DNA of 51,953 nucleotides, from positions 1-51,953 of the forward strand of contig JAAMPI010000207.1 in the NCBI GenBank assembly GCA_013054445.1, written 5' to 3'. The stretch's first letter is position 1. Each line of letters begins with the position of its first letter. This DNA comes from Cudoniella acicularis. Taxonomy: Eukaryota > Ascomycota > Leotiomycetes > Helotiales > Helotiaceae. Both the position numbers and the translations under genes were made by a program. Under the pieces are notes generated by a model. It saw nothing but the letters and a program-made list of their open reading frames with translations. It did not search any database and was not told the origin of the DNA. Positions 1 through 9,471 of this stretch are shown here, piece after piece.

Positions 1-221
1 GTTGCAGGACTTGCTTCGAACATGCAAGCTCGAGTGAAAATGATCCATTATAATTTCCAGTGAGAGGAAGGAATGTAGAAATAATATTGTGTCGCGTTTA
101 TTGAAGTCGCGAAGAGATGCCTTGACGCGTCGTGAGAAGATTGCCTCGCTTACAAATCCAGAACCAAAATATTTTCTGAAAATTGGGCAACTTTTGTGCT
201 CTTTCATAAATTTGCATCAAA

Positions 222-3087
222 ATGACCACCAACCCAAGCGCCCTCGGTGGGAAGTCCTTCGATGCTTTGCTATTTGACCTCGATTCCCTGAAAGATATTC
301 CGGAATTATCTATAGCGATAAGATCCTTTCTTGAAGGAGAATATAAGGCCATCCTTCAAAACTCCACGTCACAAACCCTGTTTGAAAAGCTTTCGGGCAC
401 AGTCACGACTCTTCAGGCAGGCCATGATACAGTTTTCCAGGATGGAAGCTTCCAAAGCGAAAACGACGCCGTATTTGTGCTTTTAACGGGGCTAGCAGCC
501 TTCAATGCCTTCCTCCAGGCCAATGTCACGGGACCGCCTCTGGACTTGCAGAACGTCCTCCCTGGGAAGGAGCCAACCGTGTTTAGAGATCGGTGTCTTA
601 GGAGTCTAGATGTTGATGGTGTCTCGGTCTATCAGCATATTCCCCATGTCGAACTTTTCTGCCTTGCCCGCATGGTATTCACCACTTTTTTTCCACGAAT
701 AATTCAAGGGAGTTTCATAGACTGCAAATGGATGCGAGTTAGAATCAATGCTTATCATCAACGGCTACTATCTGGTGTTTCTGTGGGAAGGCTTGTGGAT
801 ACCATAACTTTGCAGAATGTTATTGAGAAAGGTTTGACAGAGCTTGAGGATGAGATCTTTGCACCGACCTCCTCATTATCGACTGAATCCAAAGCTCAGT
901 TCTTGTTGGAAAAGGCCCAGATACATATCATGCAGGGTTTGGATATTAAAGCTAAGGATGATGTTCAAAGGGCTACTGCAACATCTGGATTGAGCTATGC
1001 ACTATCAGGTGCTTTGGGAAAGAGAACCAAATTTCAGCAAAATGACATCTCGCAACTAGTTGTCTTCGCAAAGAGCAGGGATCCCAACTATTCTTCAACA
1101 GAGAACTCCACAAACTCGCCTGAATAGCACTGCAGCAGCTGCAGAATCAGTTATGAGAGGGAATGCGCCAACATCATTAGAGTTGAATGATGACACGCTT
1201 CTCGAATCTATTGAGTTCACAAAGCCAATTTCTGATACATTGGAGAACTCGGCGTTGCCTCCAGAGCTTGCTAATATGCAACCGGATCAACAGCCACAAC
1301 TCAACCCTCTTGACCAGATTACACTTCTAACAGAAGCAACCATCAAAGACACATATTCGCCACTCGATAAGCTTAATAGCGAGGAAATCCTTCCATATGC
1401 TGTCCGTGTCCTCTCGGACAAGCCCACGAATTGGCAAATATATACACAGGCTCTACTAGTCAGGAGTAGGATAGAGTCACATCGGTCAAGGACAATGGAG
1501 AGAAGTGTTCTTCAACTTCAAGTTATAGTGGATCAAATCATTGCCGATACGCAAGAGGATAATTCCTCGTCAGCGGATTGTGTCCCTGAAATCCGCGTAA
1601 CCCAATTCCTTCCGCGAGCAAAAGCATCAGAATCCGCACCGGTTACCGAAAGATTAAAATATATCTTCCAACTCAATACCCCTTCAAGGTGGGAGCTGGA
1701 GACAGAATTGGCTTTTGCATGGAGTAACGCGGGGAGTCTCATCAGCGCTCTAGAAATATTCAAGAGGCTGAAGCTCTGGTCGGAAACAGCTCTGTGCTAT
1801 CATTCGGTTGGCCAAGAAGACAAAGCAAGACAGGTCGTTCGAAGACAGCTCTACTACTCTTCCAAAGGTCCTGAGATGGACAAATATAATATTGACGCTT
1901 CCGAGGTTGCAACAGAAAAATGGGACGGTCAGGTTCGCTCTCCACCACCACCACACTCTCCCCGTCTTTGGTGCATCCTGGGCGACTTAGATAACAACCC
2001 AACATTCTGGGAACGAGCATGGGAAATTTCAAAGCATCGGTATGCGCGCGCTCAACGCACGCTTGGAGAGTACTATGCGAAATCCGGCGATTTAGAGAAG
2101 GCTCGAGAAGCATATCTACAAGCTACTATTGTGAACAGACAAAACAACGAGACTTGGTCTCGACTGGGGGATATTGATCTCCGTGTTGGTAATTGGGATG
2201 GCGCTATCATAGCTTTCCAGCAGTCTATCATGATCGATGACACAGAAGCAAAGACCTATAGCAATCTTGGTTCTGCCCTCCTATCCAAGCATGCGGAGCT
2301 CACTTCTCTGAATAAGATCGCCACAATAACAGGAGGCGATATTGCCTCTCTGGAAATTGAAGACGAGAGCGCATCGGAATCAAAGGAGAAACCCCAAGAC
2401 CCGAAGGATATACTTCGTCAAGCTTTGAAAGCTTACAAACGCGGCGCTTCCATCGCACACGATAACTGGAAAATCTGGGATAATGTGATTACAATCGCAG
2501 GGCGCATGTCCCCACCTTCCTTCCCTGAATTGCTTATGGGCCTCCGCGCTGTGATCCGAATTCGCTCTGCGGCCGTAGGTGAAGCAGCTATTGATGTTGA
2601 CATCCTTCGTGCTTTGGTTGGTGAAGTTATCTCGAGGGACCGCCTAGAATCTTTAGGAGGGGTCTACACTCCTCCGAAGGGCAGTCTTGCGCGCGCTGTT
2701 ATTGAGATGGTGGAGACGGATATTATTCCCCTCATCACGACAAGAGCCGAGCTTTGGACTTTGGTGGAAAAATTAAAACTTTATGTTAGAGATTATGCAG
2801 GCGCATTGGCTAGTTCGGAGAAAGCCTGGAGACTCTTGAGCCATGGCGAAGGATGGCTCCAGGATAAGGAGGCCTGGAAAGAGGTAGTTGCCGTTACCGA
2901 CAACCTTGTAAGCGCATATGAGAATTACGGTTCTATGGAGAAGGAAGATGGCAGCCTTGTTGAGAAAGCGTGGAGGATGAAGGCAAGAAGTGCTGTGAGA
3001 GGCATAATGGGACGAGCCAGAGACAGCTGGGAGGGGACTGAGGAGTGGGAGACGCTGCAAAGACTTTTGGATGGGCTTAAATCGTGA
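222..3087 (+). CDS. TPR-repeat protein, Emw1/TTC27 family (one gene in two frames)
   Basis: Seen: an 787+ nt reading frame from ATG 222 (good context, AAAATGA) carries the conserved block around residues 255-285 (LGKRTKFQ, QLVVFAKSR). A second frame from about 1080 to the stop at 3087 carries LNDDTLLESI and then TPR-like helices (RTLGEYYAKSGDLEKAREAY, about 2050-2110; WSRLGDIDLRVGNWDGAI, about 2155-2210). Known: this arrangement matches Emw1/TTC27 TPR proteins, which are essential in yeast and have been linked to cell-wall or proteostasis functions; the biochemical role is unclear. The two frames need one nucleotide removed between about 1073 and 1127, most simply in GGG 1078-1080, giving 954 residues. 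A 70-nt GT-AG intron (1009-1078) also restores frame but would delete the conserved block, so I prefer a 1-nt error. No signal peptide or membrane segment is seen. The gene is alone here, with no operon-like neighbour. Confidence 0.8.
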
Positions 3088-4007
3088 AATTAAAACTCGA
3101 GGGTTTGCCTGCTACTCTTTCCCTATAATTAGTATTTGATGTGTTGTGGGCTAACTTCTTGTTGAAGTGTCGATGTGCGAGTATTATAAGTGCGAAATCA
3201 TCACTTATTATACTTTGATGCTGCGCACAGCACAAAAATCTGGGCATGGAGATTGTGCAGACCTCAGCGCCTTGAACATTCATAAGGATAGATCACTTGC
3301 CGGATTCTGGACTCTGCAGTGGTTTAGCTGTTACTCACAGGAAAAGAACTGTGCTGTGATTTCGCCGAACTTTAAATCCTGAAAGCGAAAGCCCTTAGAA
3401 TATACTCGTAGGTTGCCTCTTTTGACAGGGGCTTTTTTATTTCAGAGGTCGTAGGTGTGGTGGCACAGCTAAGTTGTAGTCGCCTTCGAAAACACATGTT
3501 CAGCTACATTTTCGAGTCCAGTCCTTCATGTCAGTCCTAATGGTGAGGAATGCAGGGGCCCGCCACGGCTAGTTGGTGCGGGCGCCCTAGGCGCCAAATT
3601 TGCACCACAATGTAGACGATTGGGCTGCAACATCTCTGACATTGCCACCGAATACTCCTGTGATTTAGGTCGTGAAATAAATATCCAAAGGTTTGGTAGT
3701 CATTGGTAACGGCCACAGATGATAGCCTTGAGCTTGCGTTTCATTCACTATGTTAGTGAGGTTCCTGAGCCCAGGTACACTCTGTAACGTGATTCAGCAT
3801 CCAGATTCAGGGGCGAAGCTAAATCCGCCGACAATAGGAAGTGACCCTTTACTGAATCGAATGTATTTACTATTCAGATTGCCTATTGTTTCTACCCATT
3901 TTCGATTCGCGTTTCCTTTTTTTCAAGTTTTCTTGCTATAAAGTTCTCGCAGGTCGACGTGTTCCTATCTTCTTTATCCAACACAAATTATCTCCAACAG
4001 CTTCACG
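3088..4007. other. Intergenic region, TPR gene to AA9 gene
   Basis: About 920 bases with only short, unconvincing reading frames on both strands. The last 70 bases are the AA9 core promoter. I see nothing else. Confidence 0.6.
3937..3942 (+). promoter_or_regulatory. TATA box of the AA9 gene
   Basis: TATAAA lies 66 nt before the AA9 start codon, after a pyrimidine-rich stretch (3911-3935). The spacing suits a short 5' leader. Position and sequence are seen; function is inferred. Confidence 0.45.
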
Positions 4008-5356
4008 ATGAAGCTTTCTACTTTAACATGCACTTTAGCAGCGCTTCAGACAGCAGCTGCGCATACTGTCTTTACCACTCTTTTCGTGAACGACGTCGAC
4101 CAAGGGGATGCAACTTGCGTTCGAATGCCTACAACACCAAGCAATGCGACCTTCCCTATTAACGATCTTTCAAGTAGTGACATGGCTTGTGGTGAGTTGA
4201 AAAAATCTCTTCAAATCTACATCTTGATAAAGCTAACAAAGTCTAGGATATGATGGCACTAAAGGTGTTGCTCGTGTCTGCCAGGTCAGTGAAAGTGCAA
4301 ATTTGAGTTTCACATTTCGAGAATACCCCGATGCATCTGCGCCTGGAGTGATAGATGTCTCGCACAAAGGGCCCTGCGCTGTGTATATGAAAGCAGTCAA
4401 ATCTGCTGTCAGTGATAGCGCTACTGGCGACGGCTGGTTTAAAATCTTTGACGAAGGCTACGACAATACCACCTCACAGTGGTGCACCGAGAAGCTTATG
4501 CAGAACAACAGCATGCTCTCTGCCCAAATACCCGACGGGCTTGCTGGGGGATATTACCTTGTCCGACCAGAACTTTTGAGCTTGCACCAATCCGACAAAT
4601 CCCCTCCAAATCCACAGTTTTACGTTGGATGTGCTCAAATTTTCCTCAACTCCACGAGCACTTCGGTTCCCCAGGAGACTGTGGAAATTCCAGGATATGT
4701 CAATATCTCAGATCCCTCGGTACTTTTTAACATTTATACCCCAAAATTCCCATATTTCACGCCCGGGCCCCCAGTGTATGAACCTGAAGTCAGCAACAGT
4801 GCCGTGGTCGCCACCGCAAACACCCAGGCCGAAGGGCTCCTTCCACAAAACGCGATTTTGACGAACGCAAATTGGTGGGGTATTGAGCTTGATTCATACT
4901 CGACATCAGATGGATGTTGGAATGTGCGTTCCCCAATTCCATGGCTGAATGAGTGCATGACTAACATAATATTCTTAGGCAAGCATAAATTGCTGGGACC
5001 AAGCCGCAACATGTTACAGCCAAGCACCACCTACAGGGTCTAAAAATTGCAAGATTTGGGAGCAGAAGTGCACTGGCATTCAAACCGCATGTAACGATAA
5101 TGACTTCAATGGGCCTCCGAATCAAGGCAAGGTCTTAACACCAGACTTAGTAAGTAATGACGATTCGAACGCGGAAGTAACATCTCCAGAGCCGAGCAAC
5201 ACAGTAAGTCAGCAAAATCCAAGTGCAGCGACTTCGCTCACCGTCCACTTGGCCTCCGAACCAACTCCTTTTCAGACATCGCAGCCTCAGACAACCCTAC
5301 AGACCTCGTACACCGAGCAACCAACACCCTCCTCTTCAGAGCACGAGACGTATTAG
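4008..5356 (+). CDS. Secreted AA9 lytic polysaccharide monooxygenase with Ser/Thr-rich tail
   Basis: Copper enzyme that oxidatively cleaves cellulose or hemicellulose outside the cell (family knowledge). Exons 4008-4191, 4247-4923 and 4979-5356 give 412 residues; both introns are 55 nt with CTAAC branch sites. The signal peptide is residues 1-18, ending ALQTAAA, so mature His1 is H19. The second histidine-brace residue is H101 in SHKGPC. The outer-sphere His, Gln and axial Tyr are H175, Q185 and Y187 in PQFYVGCAQ. All expected active-site residues are therefore present. The AA9 end motif FTPGPPVYEP lies near residue 233. After it comes a Cys-rich extension (WWGIELDSY...CWNASINCWDQ, KNCKIWEQKC), then a Thr/Ser/Pro-rich linker of about 75 residues. 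The frame stops at 5354, but linker-like sequence and a chitin-binding module follow downstream in other frames (next entry). GTAAGT donors at 5150 and 5204 could allow a longer product. Confidence 0.85.
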
Positions 5357-5358
5357 AG

Positions 5359-6102
5359 GCAAACTCAAACTTGATAGTCTCCCAACAAATTGTTTCATCA
5401 ACATTGAAAACAACCTCCACTACCACGGTAACGACTACAGTTACAGCAATTTCCTCGGGAGGCGCCCAAGATATCACAGGTATCAAGCCAAGAGAGAACA
5501 TGCGGAGGTCTACTATAACGGTTGCACCTGTGACTATAACTCAGGTTGATACTATAACGGCACTCATTGGAACAGGGCTAGCTGCGTCTGAGACTGCACC
5601 TCCAATGCAAAGTTCATTTTCACAGTCTTCAAACACTGTGCCAGTTTCCACTTCTACCTCCTCTCCAGCTTCATCACTTATGACATTTTCTGCAACTCGG
5701 CCTCCCTCTTCCTCCAATGCGCCTCAAGCCACCCCCTCATTGATATCAACATCCTCATAATCTCCACAATCAGAAGATCCTCAGCCTTCCTCCATCTCCC
5801 CCTCCTCTTCCCCAGTGGCACAACAATCTAACAGTATGTTACAGCCCTCGTCCCCCAAGAAATCGCAGCCACAGCAGACATCAACAACAACCTCCACTCC
5901 CTTTCAAACCTAACAGTATCACTAGATGCTAAATGTGGACCAAAGTTCGGCCCAAACGTGTCCTGGAAACGGAGCCGGAGAATGCTGCAGCGCTCTGGGT
6001 TGGTGCGGAGCCGGTGGAGAATATTGCGGGGCGGGATGCCAGGCTAGTTTGGTCTTTGTGGTGATGATGGTACTCCTTCCACTGAGGGCAGCAAAAAGTT
6101 GA
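5359..6102 (+). pseudogene. Broken linker plus CBM18 chitin-binding module, 3' continuation of the AA9 gene
   Basis: From 5359 a Ser/Thr-rich frame (TSTTTVTTTVTAIS) runs to an in-frame TAA at 5758-5760. It continues in the same frame with Ser/Pro/Gln-rich codons to a clear intron (GTATGT at 5834, CTAAC branch, CACTAG to 5925). The next exon starts NAKCGPKFGP. One base later, in another frame, comes TCPGNG, then GECCSALGWCGAGGEYCGAGC (split here: GECCSALGWCG / AGGEYCGAGC), ending at 6102. That is the eight-cysteine hevein/CBM18 pattern, which binds chitin. The frame break is at CCC 5951-5953. The frame can be joined from the AA9 exon by an inferred 155-nt intron, 5204-5358. Nonsense plus frameshift suggests a decaying fusion; the frameshift alone could be a base-calling error. 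Confidence 0.55.
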
Positions 6103-6193
6103 GAGACGGGCAGAAGAAGACATCTAAATCGGAGAAACCATGCTCTCTATTTCGGACATCGTTAAGGGCCGTTTGCGTATTTGTGGAATTTCA

Positions 6194-6202
6194 TTATCAG
6201 AT
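6194..6202 (-). promoter_or_regulatory. ATCTGATAA GATA-factor motif
   Basis: TTATCAGAT on the + strand, an exact match in reverse to the ATCWGATAA site of iron GATA repressors. It is about 1.0 kb before the RTA1 start and 0.1 kb after the CBM18 remnant. By composition alone roughly one match is expected per window, so this may be chance. Confidence 0.2.
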
Positions 6203-6590
6203 ATTTTGATAGTTGGATCATTTCGCGGTTTGTTGTGCTTTAGGATGGAGTTTATGATACCATGAGGGGATTCGGCGTTCAGGTTATGAATGCGGCTACA
6301 ATTGCATCGCGATGCGTTCTCAAATTATTCTGGGGAAGGAAATGTTAAATTAGTTATGTAGTGTACGTCAATTTGAACATATTTACGTAGCGCTAAATTG
6401 CCGATGCATATCTTGATGCTCGTAAGGACATCCGTGCCAATTCCCTAGAGTGAAAAGTTTCCGACGGAATGCGACATCGTTTGTAGTAGGTAAGGTTATT
6501 TGGTTGGGTTTCTAAATTTGTCGATCAAATCTTTCTGCCCCTGTTTAAGGTTATTAGCCAGGGTTTGTTGCAAAGGAACACAGAATCCAG

Positions 6591-6599
6591 ATCTGATAA
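6591..6599 (+). promoter_or_regulatory. ATCTGATAA GATA-factor motif
   Basis: Exact ATCWGATAA match 625 nt before the RTA1 start. Together with 6194-6202 it makes a pair in one intergenic region. A link of the RTA1 gene to iron control is possible but not shown. Confidence 0.25.
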
Positions 6600-7215
6600 T
6601 TTCGTAGCCCATGCACACAATTTCGAACTCCTAAGAAGATACTAAGCAGTGTTGAGGATGCTGGTGATACGAAAGAGCCAATCACAATGTTAAGCGAGAC
6701 ACGCGGACCACCACGCTATTTGCTACGCCTCAGATTGTCCAAACGAACCGACCTGTCGTTGAACCTTGCATTTTCTCCAACCACTGCATCCTTCAAGGAC
6801 TCCTTGCCAGATGGGCAAAATCAACAAATCAGCCCTACCAACTGGCACAGAAGATGCAACGACATTGTCCTTACGAGGAGGCTGTCGCTGACGCGTTTGA
6901 GGAGGCAGCTCAGAGGCACTTCTTAATTCCAAGTGGGCCGGGATTAGGTTGCGCAGCCTTGGGATCTGAGCTTCTGAGGAGATATAAGCTTGTGGGTGTC
7001 TCTTCTCAATTATAGTCTTCTTTCATATCAGTCAGTGTTTTTCATTCCTATTTGAGAATCTTTCTACACATCTTCAGTATCTGCTCCAAATTTTTCATCC
7101 ATTTCATTTTGCCACCAGTTCTTTCTCTTCCCGTGTCAGCATTTTCAAACAACTCAGACTAGTTGGGAAGAAATAAGGGTTCCAATTCTTGCGAAACGTT
7201 TGCCGGCCGCACACA

Positions 7216-8396
7216 ATGCCTTCAACTTGTCCAGGTATGAACAATTTCTACCCCAAAAGCGATTAGTTTTCTTACAATATATGCCAGATCTTGATGCCCC
7301 AAATACACTGTGGAACTTTTGCCCCAATGTCGACGCTGCATACCTTTTTGCAATTCTCTTCGCCTCGACAACTATCGCACATTTCACACAAGCTATTGTT
7401 CACAAAAAAGTGTACAGTTGGGTCATTGTCGTATCGGGTCTTGCCCAAACAATCGCATACATTTTTCGGATTATCAGTATCAATAATCCTTCGAGTTTGG
7501 GACCTTATGCCGCTTGGTTCGTTCTAATACTGGTAAGATTCTTGACATGCGCCAGCTCCTATGCGATATGTCCTTGTACTGATCGGATGAAAGATTGCAC
7601 CGGTTTTCACCAACGCGTATGTTTATATGATTATGGGACGGATGGTATGGAATTATATAACCGAGGCCAAAATATATAAAGTAACGGCCTGGAGAATGGG
7701 CACGTACTTCGTAATCCTCGACATTGTGTAAGTCTTCCTTTCCCGTCTATATGAACGCTGATTTCTAACATTTTGCAGTGCCCTACTCATTCAAGTCTAC
7801 GGAGCCGCGTCCGCATCTGGTAACAATATACCCACCGACCAAATCTTGCAAGGTAATTCTTTTCATCTTCACTGTCGGGAAGCAAGCTAAACATTACTTT
7901 AGGTCTGCATATTTACATGGGTGGTGTGGGATTCCAACAAGCATTCATTGTACTCTTCTTCGTTTTCGCCATCAAGTTTCACCGAACCCTCCTCTCGCAG
8001 AATCCTCTCAGTATCAGCAGCAAACCCGCCAACTCTCCCTTCCCATTGCTCTACACCATTTACGTCGTTTTGGTTCTCATTACAGTAAGTTCTCTGTTCC
8101 TTCTTTCCACCGACCCGCCTTCCACGCAATGCATTTACTAATTTTTAATTCAGACCAGAATCATCTTTCGGCTCGCGGAGTATGCTCAAGGACTCAACAG
8201 CTCGGTTCCGAACCACGAAGCATTCCAATATTGTCTTGATTCTCTACCAATGTTCATCGCGCTGGTCTTGTTGAATGTGGTACATCCGGGTCGGGTTATG
8301 AGCGGCAAGGAAACCGATATTCCTGGAAGGAAGCAACGCAAGGCCCAGGGGCTACGCGGCAAGATGGAGAGTGAGAGCACGCAAGCTCCTGCATAA
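7216..8396 (+). CDS. RTA1-like membrane protein (lipid-translocating exporter family)
   Basis: Exons 7216-7234, 7288-7532, 7594-7727, 7779-7852, 7903-8084 and 8154-8396 sum to 298 residues; the five introns are 50-69 nt with GT-AG ends. The product starts MPSTCPDLDAPNTLWNFCPN and shows about seven hydrophobic helices (AYLFAILFA, VIVVSGLAQTIAYIF, YAAWFVLIL, YFVILDIVALLIQVYG, FQQAFIVLFFVFAI, LYTIYVVLVLITRIIFRL, MFIALVLLNVV). Family landmarks are VFTNAYVYMIMGRM, the loop ASGNNIPTDQILQG and a late HPGR, with a basic cytosolic tail. Known: fungal RTA1/RTM1/PUG1-type proteins are plasma-membrane proteins tied to resistance to toxic lipids or sterol drugs; substrates are mostly unknown. The first exon is only 19 nt, so the start is less certain than the rest. 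Confidence 0.85.
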
Positions 8397-9471
8397 AGAG
8401 CTGGATGCAGATTTCACAATTAAACTTTTGAATTGTTTAAAGACCGGTTATGGATATGGCGTTTTGAGGGCATAAAGTTGGCGTATATAGACTTTTTGGG
8501 CTTAGCGAATTAATGTGCGATTTTTTCCTACAAAATAATATCCTAGTCGAGCACTACATATACAAATATCTCCACCAGGATGTTGTCTAGGAACCCTCAA
8601 GCATAAGGAGTTACTATTAGAGTTAGAATAATTGTTCCCTTGACCGTTCGGCTGTCTGTTCTGCGAAGTCGCACAAAAAAACGTGAAAGATATCAAACAG
8701 TCACGAAGTGAAAAATATTAATCGTAAAGAATTAATCTTATTAATAAGCTAGATTCAGCTTTATTCTATTTCTTTCTAATATTGTCTCATTGTAGCTAAG
8801 ATATTTGATGCTTTTTGTGTTGAATTCACTTTGTTTCTAATAATTTCTTCTTGTAATAGAGATTTTGAAGCGCTATGTTCTAAGTTCTCTTTCTCTCTAT
8901 TTATAGTTCAAGCGGTAAATATATTTAAAAGCGTTATGCGCCGAGTTCTCTTTCTTTTTAATGACGTTTCGTAGTAGCAGGGATTATGTGAAGCATCTTC
9001 TGCGATTTCCAGTCGAGGGAGAGGACAAGTAAAGTATGTGATCCGTAATTTGAATTGATAAATATAATATTTTCAATTGCTTGAATAATTCAAATAAATC
9101 AATACAACAAAGCAAGCAAACTTTCAATCGTGACGTACGGAGTAGTACCTCAGAAAATTCCAGTTGCTGACCCCGGTTGTGGCTAGGCTCTTTCTGAAGC
9201 CTGTTGAGGCACTTCAGCCCCCAAAACCCTGCAGCTGAGCCACTTCTGAAGCGTAATACGGCACAATAGATCCACCTGAAGTCTTCACGTCGCTCTGTCA
9301 TCATATCTTCTTAGAAATGCTGTTTATTCAATACTCCAAAAACTTCTTTCTCATTTTACACCCGGCATGAAATTAGTGCTTGTAACTTCGAGCAAGCGCG
9401 AAGAGACCCGGATATTCCACTTACGAGAACACAGCGCTCTGCGATTCGAAGCAAGAAGCCCATAAAACACA
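8397..9471. other. Intergenic region, RTA1 gene to Zn2Cys6 gene
   Basis: AT-rich in 8690-8990, where it contains a ~60-bp degenerate tandem repeat (next entry). No gene is seen. 9300-9471 is the likely promoter and leader of the transcription factor. Confidence 0.55.
8750..8992. repeat. Degenerate ~60-bp tandem repeat, about four copies
   Basis: Units start at about 8750, 8810, 8870 and 8931 and are 60, 60, 61 and 62 nt long. Each of the last three opens with GC(t/g)... followed by a TTGAATTCACTTTG / CTAAGTTCTCTTTC / CCGAGTTCTCTTTC block and ends in a purine-rich GATTTTGAA / ATATTTAAAA / GATTATGTGAA. The unit ends line up although single bases differ. Unit one is the most diverged. No frame is open through all copies. 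Confidence 0.55.

Larger units (their letters stand above)
6103..7215. other. Intergenic region, AA9 remnant to RTA1 gene
   Basis: No convincing gene. A pyrimidine-rich leader (about 7000-7150) precedes the RTA1 start. Two exact ATCWGATAA motifs (6194-6202 reverse, 6591-6599 forward) are listed separately. Confidence 0.55.

Noticed and set aside
1009..1078. 70-nt intron in the TPR gene
   Set aside because: It restores frame but removes the LGKRTKFQ...QLVVFAKSR block that I recognise as conserved in the family.
8690..8990. AT-rich stretch as a RIP-mutated transposon
   Set aside because: The repeat structure is a 60-bp tandem array; no transposase remnant is seen.
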